Shown: positions 1-5,131 of the stretch, piece by piece
Layout: the number at the start of each line of letters is the position of its first letter
How positions within the stretch are numbered: the first letter of the stretch is position 1
Assembly (NCBI GenBank): GCA_026770585.1
Contig: MU646927.1
Span: 80,044-90,469 of the forward strand
Source of the DNA: Baffinella frigidus
Taxonomy: Eukaryota; Cryptophyceae; Cryptomonadales; Baffinellaceae
Length of the DNA: 10,426 bases
Direction of reading: 5' to 3'
The notes under the pieces: model-generated
Told to the model about the DNA's origin: nothing
Seen by the model: the letters and a program-made list of their open reading frames with translations, nothing else
Databases searched by the model: none
Made by a program: the position numbers and the translations under genes

Positions 1-5
1 AGGGT

Positions 6-79
<74 letters not shown>

Positions 80-88
80 GGTTTAGGG
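1..88 (+). repeat. TTGAGGG heptamer array (telomere-like)
   Basis: Eleven head-to-tail copies of AGGGTTG (equivalent to TTGAGGG) are followed by one canonical TTTAGGG. The units are identical, which suggests recent homogenisation. The G-rich strand reads into the window. A left chromosome end would begin with the C-rich CCCTAAA strand, so this is an interstitial telomere-like satellite rather than a terminus. The unit differs from TTTAGGG at one position. Confidence 0.93.
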
Positions 89-320
89 CAACAGGTAGAG
101 GAGCCGATTTTCCAGAACCCCTCTAATGATTAAGGAATTTAATGCGGGAACAGAATCAATTTAAAAACTCGTTTGGTACTATCTTAATGAAAGGTGGAAT
201 TCGCCATCTTAGCCTCGGCATAGTTTTGCCTAAGCAGACAACCCACTTCCAAGATGACCAATTGCAATTAAATCTCTTTCCATATGAGAGTGAGCGCAGA
301 GCACGACCCAAGGCAAAGAG
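89..320. other. Unassigned spacer with a possible solo foldback end
   Basis: No convincing gene is present. A 68-codon open frame runs through it into the telomere-like repeat at 321 and has no recognisable domain. Positions 142-172 resemble a decayed end of the foldback family at 845-981: both show ATGCGG, an AAC run and then AATTTAAAA. No matching opposite end was found. The rest looks unique within the window. Confidence 0.4.
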
Positions 321-434
321 TTTCGGGTTTAGGGGTTCAGGGGTCTAGGGTTTAGAGATTAGCTAAACCCTAACCCCCTATATCCTGAACCCTAAACCCT
401 AAACCCCTAAACCCTAAACCCTGAACCCTGAACC
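321..434. repeat. Head-to-head telomere-like junction
   Basis: Degenerate G-rich units (TTTCGGG, TTTAGGGG, TTCAGGGG, TCTAGGG) occupy about 321-357. They meet C-rich units (CCCTAAA, CCCTGAA) at about 364-434. The meeting point at 351-367 is a short inverted repeat, TTTAG...CTAAA. G-strand repeats followed by C-strand repeats is the arrangement expected from an end-to-end chromosome fusion. It could also be a palindromic repeat made by local inversion. Confidence 0.8.
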
Positions 435-844
435 AAAGCCGAGTAGCCCTGAGAGGTGATCAAGCCGGGCACACCACGCCAGATTCTTGGAAGGGGTCGC
501 CAAGAGTCAACTTCCCGGAAGGAATAAGGGGGGATGGTTCAATGTTGGCATAGTTGAACGCCGAAATTGGCGTTCCAAGGGAGCTACCCCCTCCAGCAGG
601 CTGGCGTGGTGGTGATCTTCTTCTTCTTCTTCTTTATTACCCTTACATGGTGTGCGCCATGGAGACCTCGAGAGAGGCCCCCCAGCCTTTTGAAAAGTGA
701 TCAACTTAATACTACTCTAATACCGCGATGTGGCGGGCGGGCTTGACTCCTGGGAGACCTAGGGCCTCCCTAGGTCTTGGGGATTGTGCAGTGCACAATG
801 CCGAATGACCATTCTTGCAAAGGGTCGCCCCCTCCAGCAATCTA
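435..844. other. Intergenic region with small dispersed repeats
   Basis: I see no gene. Three items stand out. Positions 474-522 match the minus strand of 3771-3822 (CACGCCAGA, then GAAGGG, CGCCAA and AGTC), so they are an inverted dispersed repeat. A (CTT) microsatellite lies near 617-634 and gives a poly-Glu run in a minus-strand open frame of 65 codons, which I do not trust as a gene. The motif CCCCCTCCAGCA occurs twice, near 587 and 829, the second time just before the next foldback element. A small CCTAGGGCCTCCCTAGG palindrome lies near 750-772. Confidence 0.5.
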
Positions 845-981
845 ATGCGGAAACGATTTTAATTTAAAACCATTGGATTCAATGAAAATTACTACACGAA
901 TGCTTTAATATTACTAGTAAAACTCATTGTGTGTAGTAAATTTCATTGCCAGAAAGTTTTAAATCAAAACCGTTTCCGCAT
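845..981. mobile_element. Foldback/MITE-like element, family C copy 1
   Basis: This is a 137-bp element with 26-bp terminal inverted repeats: 845-870 pairs with 956-981 with two mismatches, starting ATGCGGAAACG. Internally it carries AATTACTACAC near 887 and its inverse GTGTAGTAAATTT near 930, so it folds almost end to end. It has no coding capacity. The same termini and subterminal AAAATTACTACAC...GCTTTAATATTACTAG block recur in the elements at 1408-1741 and 3143-3475. Classing it as a non-autonomous DNA transposon is inference, because no transposase and no clear target duplication is seen. Confidence 0.8.
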
Positions 982-1490
982 GAAATCCGGCGTGGACAGG
1001 TCTCCCCGAGTCGAAGCGGGCCCCGATTTCATCCCGGCGAGTATTCCACCGTTACCTTAAGTTAACGGAGGCTCCACTTTTACTTTGAGACGTCCCAATC
1101 TCGACTTAAGCGCTCGGGGACTGGACATTTCGGATAGATTTTCATAGGCTAACGGCCTGAAAATGGGGTAGTTAGGAAAAGTCTCGGCCTACGGTCGGAG
1201 GTCCTAGGCAATGCCGTATGCCTAACTACCCCATTTTCAGGCCGTTACCCTATTAATTTTGTGGAGATTCCAGTAATTTCCAGCCAATTTTCGCAAACCC
1301 TAGCCGTGTCCAGTCCCCGAGTATTCAATTCAAATTCTCGGCGGGATGTAATTTCGGATTCGGCTCTTGGTCCTCGCCAGGTGGCCGCTCAAAAGGCTAC
1401 GATTTCATACGGAAACACTTATAATTTATCAACTGGAATTCAATCAAAATTACTACACGTTTGCTTTAATATTACTAGTAAAGATCGTTA
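900..1490. repeat. Large nested imperfect palindrome centred near 1198
   Basis: Several successive blocks on the left find inverted partners at matching distances from a centre near 1198. The inner block is 1150-1176 with 1221-1247. Next, 1111-1126 pairs with about 1305-1320 (CTCGGGGACTGGAC against its inverse). Then GATTTCATCCCGGCGAG near 1026 pairs with CTCGGCGGGATGTAATTTC near 1337. Finally the right half of the 845-981 element pairs with the left part of the 1408-1741 element. The left arm carries an extra insertion at about 1050-1110. The structure looks like a long hairpin-forming foldback that has decayed unevenly. Confidence 0.7.
1150..1247. repeat. Perfect 27-bp inverted repeat
   Basis: Positions 1150-1176 and 1221-1247 are exact reverse complements over 27 bases and flank a 44-base loop. 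The arms contain GGCCTGAAAATGGGGTAG. The loop contains GGTCCTAGGCAATGCCGTATGCC, close to the CCTAGG-rich core of the hairpin elements at the right side of the window. Because the arms are perfect while the outer palindrome has decayed, this unit may be younger or kept by hairpin-mediated gene conversion. Confidence 0.9.
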
Positions 1491-1741
1491 GAGCTGGTCT
1501 CTCATTACTTGACACTTTTCTGGGGTCGAAAAACTTCCAAAATTCCAAACTCTTTTAGTCAACTCACCTGAAATTTACTACAGCGAAATTTACGCTGTGG
1601 TAAATTTCATACGAGTTGACTAAAAGAGTTTGAAAGTTTAGAAGTTTTTCGACCCCAGAAAAGTGTCAAGTCATCAGAGACCCGCTCTATATGTATTAAA
1701 TTTCATTGAATCCAGTTTATAAATTATAAGTGTTTGCCTAC
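1408..1741. mobile_element. Foldback element, family C copy 2, with long internal arms
   Basis: The terminal inverted repeats 1411-1429 and 1719-1738 match except for one or two bases (GGAAACACTTATAATTTAT). The subterminal block at 1433-1481 is nearly the same as 870-918. Between them, about 75-base arms (1491-1565 and 1613-1686) form a strong hairpin containing GACACTTTTCTGGGGTCGAA and its inverse. A third nested hairpin, 1570-1608, sits at the centre (GAAATTTACTACAGCG with its inverse, one mismatch). The element is therefore three hairpins inside one another. No transposase is encoded. Confidence 0.82.
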
Positions 1742-1768
1742 AAGATTCACATCGAGCCCGGATACCCA

Positions 1769-1836
1769 GGTAACGTGCCCAAAAATCGCTGGCTTTTGGC
1801 GTGTTTCCTAAGAAATAATCCAATGCTTAACTTCAG
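1769..1836 (+). repeat. Dispersed repeat, partner of 8430-8495
   Basis: This 68-base stretch aligns with 8430-8495 in the same orientation. Shared anchors in order are GGTAACGTG, GCTG-CTT, TGGCGTGTTTCCT, ATCCAAT and TTAACTT/TTGACTT. At 8430-8495 the match falls in the right half of an inverted-repeat element. The copy here lacks the matching left half, so it looks like a solo half or a truncated insertion. Confidence 0.65.
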
Positions 1837-2204
1837 AACGTGCCCCGTAGCGTTTTGAGTGGAAGTGGAATTTTCACAAAGCATTGTTTCGCTCGAAAAG
1901 CGTTTCGTGAAACACGTTCCACATTGTTGCGGATATCTAGCTCTGTTTCACTCTGGTAGACTAAATCGATTATGTCCTTTTATTCAACTCAAAACGCCAA
2001 AAGTCATCTTTTTCAAAGGGATTTGTCAACTTTTGACGAACCGTTGCGATCTGGTCTCGCCAAATTGGCGGTCTCGCCAAATTGGCGAACAGAGCTTGGA
2101 TATGGACGTACGACGTTTGGAGTATTTCATACACAGCTGGGTACAACTATCCAGGATCAGCTTGCGGCACGTTGAAATTCTGAGACAGCGAGAGAGAGAG
2201 AAAA

Positions 2205-2268
<64 letters not shown>

Positions 2269-2282
2269 GAACATCCGCGATA
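1837..2282. other. Non-coding spacer with tandem 17-mer and GA microsatellite
   Basis: No gene is supported. A perfect tandem pair of GGTCTCGCCAAATTGGC lies at 2053-2069 and 2070-2086; each unit holds the palindrome GCCAAATTGGC. A (GA)n run covers 2210-2263, with a shorter one at 2189-2200. A 142-codon open frame crosses the region but ends in a poly Arg-Glu tract made by the microsatellite, so I treat it as chance. TCTAGCTCTGTTTCA near 1937 resembles the end of the element that starts at 2283. Confidence 0.55.
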
Positions 2283-2415
2283 CCTAGCTCTGTCCGAGTA
2301 AAGTTGTGCGCGTCACAAAATACATGTAGACGCCAAAATGTATTTAATCTGTACTGGAGAACCTGCTCTAAAAACTAAACAACGACGCGCCCAAATTTAC
2401 TCGGACAGAGCTAGG
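2283..2415. mobile_element. 133-bp inverted-repeat element, family D copy 1
   Basis: Perfect 20-bp terminal inverted repeats lie at 2283-2302 and 2396-2415 (CCTAGCTCTGTCCGAGTAAA and its inverse). Weaker pairing continues inward (GTGCGCGTC against GACGCGCCC). The middle carries TACTGGAGAACCTGCTCTAAA. Both the terminus and this middle motif recur at 2929-3077. The right end stops one base before a decayed RhoGEF exon copy. The element is MITE-like by size and ends, but no target duplication is clear. Confidence 0.8.
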
Positions 2416-2416
2416 A

Positions 2417-2461
2417 TACTTGGACAGGCATGCTGGGGTACGACTCGAGGGGAAGCACGCG
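2417..2461 (-). pseudogene. Decayed third copy of RhoGEF DH-domain exon (fragment)
   Basis: Read on the minus strand, this 45-base stretch matches the last 45 bases, donor-site end included, of the exon at 2793-2901. It encodes VLPLESYPSMPVQ where the good copy has VLPLESYLIMPVQ. The splice donor context survives as CAA/GTA instead of CAG/GTA. The upstream two thirds of the exon are missing. It lies directly against the end of the 2283-2415 element, which may have caused or used the break. It is the most diverged of three tandem exon copies. Confidence 0.72.
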
Positions 2462-2554
2462 TTTTAAGGGAGTCAGGACCCCTTATATGGGGGTCGCGAC
2501 CCCCTTATAAGGGGATCGCGGCCCGGAAGGGAGTCACGACCCCGAACATGGGGG
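2462..2554. repeat. Strong GC palindrome between exon copies
   Basis: GGGGGTCGCGACCCCC at 2489-2504 is a perfect 16-base palindrome. Pairing extends outward through CCTTATA/TATAAGG to roughly 2475-2515 with few mismatches. A direct repeat, GGAGTCA(G/C)GACCCC, occurs near 2469 and 2530. The segment separates the second and third copies of the RhoGEF exon. I see no protein-coding signal. Confidence 0.75.
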
Positions 2555-2661
2555 TACCTGGACAGGCATGATGAGGCATGACTCCAAGGGGAGCACGCCC
2601 GGAATCGCGCCCTGCCTCTCCAGGAACGCCGCGAACCCCTTCTCCTTCTCTTTGCACTCCC
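2555..2661 (-). pseudogene. Second tandem copy of RhoGEF DH-domain exon
   Basis: This is a 107-base copy of 2790-2896 with about five substitutions, offset by 235 bases. On the minus strand it encodes ECKEKEKGF then FLERQGAIPGVLPLES, with CLIMPVQ where the other copy has YLIMPVQ. Three changes are silent; the other two are Lys to Arg and Tyr to Cys. The donor CAG/GTACC is intact at 2558/2557. Homology stops just upstream of the coding part, so the CAG acceptor of the first copy is not shared. The only in-phase alternative is a weak GGGAG with no pyrimidine tract. It may be a mutually exclusive alternative exon or a dead duplicate. The two copies cannot both be included in frame, because each exon is not a multiple of three. 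Confidence 0.75.
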
Positions 2662-2789
2662 GGCCATCACTCCCCACAGTCGCTTTACAAAGAGATGGGG
2701 AGGTGGAGGGTGGAGGGTGGAGGGTAATCACTCTAGACTCACAGGTTGTGAGTATGGGGTGACTGAAGGCTCGAGAGTTATAAAAAAAA
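2662..2789. other. Spacer between exon copies with GGTGGAG heptamers
   Basis: The spacer carries three GGTGGAG heptamers at about 2702-2724, again a 7-base period like the telomere-like arrays but a different unit. An A/T-rich tract follows near 2776-2790, beside the donor site of the good exon copy. No coding or inverted-repeat feature was recognised. Confidence 0.5.
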
Positions 2790-2792
2790 TAC

Positions 2793-4485
2793 CTGGACAG
2801 GCATGATGAGGTACGACTCCAAGGGGAGCACGCCCGGGATCGCGCCCTGCTTCTCCAGGAACGCCGCGAATCCCTTCTCCTTCTCTTTGCACTCCCCCAG
2901 CCTGAACCAGGGTTTAGGATTTAGGGTTCCTAGCTCTGTTCCAGTTTCATGTGGGCTCGTAGATATTTCCATTCCCCCCCCCCGGAAATTTTACGGGTAG
3001 ATTTCATGGGGGGGGGTCAAAATTTACCTGTGAAATTTCGGGGGGGGGGTGCACTGGAGGTTCTGCTCTAAATTTGTTTTATGGCCAGCCCAGTTTTCCT
3101 CCGCCAGAGCGAGGCGTCATTTTTCTCGCCGTGGCCGGATCTCATATGAAAACGGTTTTAATTTAAAACCTTGGGAATCAACAAAAAATACTACCTCAAC
3201 GCTTTAACATTCCTAACCACCCTGGAGGGGACTTGCGGCCAATCCCGAATAACCCTTTATCGCAAAAGTTGACAGGATTTGTACCACTAGAATACTTATA
3301 AGACCGTTTTGTACCAGATCCATTCATCACGGGGGACTGAGGGCTCAGTCCTTTTCAGGGGGAGTTGACTTAAGAATGCTCAAAATACCCCCACCCTGCC
3401 TCCAGGGTGGTAAAGATCATGCTGTGCTGCAAATTTCATAGCCCAACAGTCTTAAATTAAAACCTTTTTCATGTGAGTTCGATCCTGTTGATTGCTTGCG
3501 AGTACAGAGGGGCACCGCCGATGGCGTCTTCGGGCGTTCCTGACTACAGCACTAAAACAACACTGACTAAAACACTACAAAACACTTGTAAACCTCTAGA
3601 GTTTTGATTTTTTACCAGTTGAGTCTGAGGCGGGTTTTCATTAATATGCTTTGCCGGTGCGGGTTTGCGAACTGCGCTTCGCCAGAGCTGCGCTCCACGC
3701 CAGAGTGCAGGAGAGGGTTGATTTTTTTTAGAACGTGTCTGGATACGTTCGTTGACTTTTGAAAGCCACTGCCTTCAGGAGGAATCGACTTTTGGCGAAC
3801 CCTTCAAAGATTCTGGCGTGGCTGGTGGCCCCAGAGCTGGCGGGGAAGTAGGGCGGGGCATGTGTCTTCCAGCGCCGAGAATGTCAAAAGAGGGGAAGGC
3901 CATGAACTGCACGACCTGCAGAGATTTTGCGGGTGGGGGGGGGGGGGGGGGGGGCGTGGGCCGCAACCGGTTGGCACCGCGCTCATAGTTGATGATATAC
4001 CGCTCGTAGAGGCGGAAGATACCGGCAAAATTTGTGAGGATATCCCCGACCTGCACGCCGCGGCCGAACACGCGTTCAGGGCTCGCGTGTGCGCGGAAGG
4101 AGCGCTGGATCCGCAGCGGGGAGCGCCCCAGCCATCAGGGCTCCTCCAACAACAGCAGAGGAGTTCGGCATTGTGGCTGGGGCAAAAGAGAGGGGATGGG
4201 TATGTGCTGCTGCACGACCTTGGGTGCCTTGCCAGAGGGGGCGCTGGTGGCCTCGCTGATGCGCTTGAGAAGGGTGCGCTGGAGTTCGTCTGCGATAATG
4301 AGCAGGTCCTCAACATTTCCGAAGATCTCGTCGATTTCGCGCTCGTGCAGCAGCGGCGTGAGCTTGTACTGTGCATCGCGCAGAGGCTTGTGGTAAACCT
4401 CGAGCATCCTGTGCAGCGCCTCAGAGAAAGTCGTCTCCGTCGCCAGGAGCTCTTGCACTGCGGGAGGAACGCCCGAGGACGCCAT
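2793..4485 (-). CDS. RhoGEF (DH/Dbl-homology domain) protein, 5' part, spliced
   Basis: This is the 5' part of a guanine nucleotide exchange factor for Rho-family GTPases. DH domains of this family promote GDP release from Rho/Rac/Cdc42 at membranes and the cytoskeleton. I place exon 1 at 4485-4219 (start MASSGVPPAVQELL), exon 2 at 4104-3968 and exon 3 at 2901-2793. All junctions are GT-AG with consistent phases (0, then 2) and give about 171 codons. Residues about 10-36 (ELLATETTFSEAL) fit conserved region 1. IFGNVEDLL and the exon 2 segment VGDILTNFAGIFRLYERYI fit the middle helices. FAAFLEKQGAIPGVLPLES followed by YLIMPVQ fits conserved region 3. The helix after PVQ (usually R-x-x-RY-x-LLL) and the usual PH domain were not found in the 2.8 kb downstream. 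The gene is therefore either truncated or continues beyond a very long intron. Intron 2 (2902-3967) holds a foldback element, an inverted copy of the gene's own 5' end and a 20-G run. It may be a pseudogene. Divergent neighbour: the repeat-protein gene at 5132. Confidence 0.75.
2929..3077. repeat. Degenerate family D element with G and C runs
   Basis: It starts CCTAGCTCTGTTCCAG, like the left end of the 2283-2415 element. Near 3051-3077 it carries GCACTGGAGGTTCTGCTCTAAA, like the middle of that element. Between them lie a C run near 2965-2974 and G runs near 3009-3016 and 3041-3049. These sit in near-palindromic contexts such as CGGAAATTTTAC, TAGATTTCATGG and GTGAAATTTCGG. The right inverted arm seen in the first copy is absent. 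It lies inside intron 2 of the RhoGEF gene, just upstream of exon 3 on the minus strand. A small TTTAGGATTTAGGG motif precedes it at about 2912. Confidence 0.55.
3143..3475. mobile_element. Foldback element, family C copy 3, in RhoGEF intron 2
   Basis: Its ends pair: CATATGAAAACGGTTTTAA near 3143-3165 against TTAAAACCTTTTTCATGTG at 3457-3475, with a few mismatches. The subterminal block AATACTAC...GCTTTAACATT matches the other two copies. Inner arms CCACCCTGGAGG (3216-3227) and CCTCCAGGGTGG (about 3400-3411) are exact inverses. A small hairpin GGACTGAG/CTCAGTCC lies at 3334-3351. TTTCAGGGGGAGTTGACT at about 3353 also appears in intron 3 of the neighbouring gene near 6754. The right end abuts a copied piece of RhoGEF exon 1. 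Confidence 0.75.
3475..3541 (+). pseudogene. Inverted duplicate of RhoGEF 5' leader and first codons
   Basis: These 67 bases match the minus strand of 4465-4530, apart from a few changes clustered near 3505-3511 and one near 3529. They include the leader motif GATTGCTTGCGAGTA and the start ATGGCGTC, so the ATG at 3521 begins MASSGVP as in the parent. After Pro the frame leaves the homology and stops at 3607 after 28 codons. The copy lies in intron 2 of the same gene, on the opposite strand, right at the end of the family C element. That suggests capture or template switching during insertion of the element. I infer it is non-functional as a protein, although it could carry promoter sequence. 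Confidence 0.8.
3542..3967. other. Rest of RhoGEF intron 2: dispersed repeat and 20-G run
   Basis: There is no independent gene. Positions 3771-3822 are the inverted partner of 474-522. A run of 20 G lies at 3935-3954, interrupted on its left by a single T. A stretch at 3880-3915 (minus strand) repeats the start of intron 1 (GTCGTGCAG, then TTCCCCTCTTTTG), so part of the gene interior seems duplicated here as well. A hairpin GAACGTGT/ATACGTTC lies near 3731. Open frames through the G run encode only poly-Gly or poly-Pro. Confidence 0.5.
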
Positions 4486-5131
4486 CGGCGGTGCCACTCC
4501 TACTCGCAAGCAATCAACAGGATCGAACTCCCACCTCACAGAGAGACTCGACTAGAGGCAGGCCGTACCAGCAGCCTGAAGCGATATGGCGGGCATGGTA
4601 GCGGCGCCGACCAGCGGAAGCCCCCTATCGCCACCTTCAAAGGGGACTCCCAAAGTTGACAAAGCAGTAGAAGTCAAGGAGAATTGAGAGTTGGAGCCAT
4701 TTTTACTTGGAGCCATTTTCTCGCGAACAAGATTTGGTGTGCGAACCGGGGGGTAATCTGAATATCGTGTTTTGCAAGATAGGCTAAATCGACAAAAGGT
4801 CACAACCCTTAACTCGAGAAATTGCATTTCCGCCGTTTCGGTGTGGATATCCGATTTAAAACAATTGTAAACAACATTATTGTACCGAATCGCGTCCCGT
4901 AACCGTTGCAATACTCTTGCAACGGCTTCTTTTACCTCGAACAATTGAAATTAGCAAATTGAAATTATCGCCCCGGTTAAAAAAAACAGCGTCCAATCCG
5001 GCAGCTGTGTGGACGAGACCGAGGTTTCTGGTGAGGGCAGTTTGTACCAGCCGAGGATTTTTTTTTGTTGGCCCACACACCCGCCTGAGTCATCGACCGG
5101 ATTTTTTGAGGACCCAATTCTCCATCAATCA
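4486..5131. promoter_or_regulatory. Divergent intergenic region with candidate regulatory motifs
   Basis: This 646-bp gap lies between the start codons of two genes that point away from each other, so it should hold both promoters and both leaders. Visible motifs are as follows. A perfect 9-bp stem CCGTTGCAA/TTGCAACGG has a 5-base loop at 4903-4925. There are tandem near-copies of TTGGAGCCATTTT at 4691-4706 and 4707-4722, and near-tandem copies of CAATTGAAATTA/CAAATTGAAATTA at 4942-4967. The inverted copy at 3475-3541 covers 45 bases of the RhoGEF leader next to its ATG. No clear TATA box is seen. The function of any single motif is inference. Confidence 0.5.
4903..4925. promoter_or_regulatory. 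Perfect 9-bp hairpin/palindromic site
   Basis: CCGTTGCAA (4903-4911) and TTGCAACGG (4917-4925) are exact inverses with the loop TACTC. The site lies 207 bases upstream of the repeat-protein start codon. A palindrome of this size in a divergent promoter could be a dimeric transcription-factor site or an RNA hairpin in the leader. I cannot choose between these from sequence alone. Confidence 0.5.

Noticed and set aside
1-88. A true left telomere
   Set aside because: The strand orientation is opposite to that of a chromosome left end and the unit is a homogenised variant.
507-704. A 65-codon minus-strand frame with a Glu run
   Set aside because: The Glu run comes from a CTT microsatellite and no domain or splice context supports a gene.
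1859-2287. A 142-codon open frame on the plus strand
   Set aside because: It ends in an Arg-Glu tract produced by the GA microsatellite, has no domain, and crosses repeat sequence; the minus-strand frame here gives an equally artificial Leu-Ser tract.
3862-4659. The longest open frame, 265 codons, plus strand
   Set aside because: It starts beside a 20-G run and runs antisense through RhoGEF exons 1 and 2. The DH-domain match is on the minus strand, so this is a shadow of that gene.
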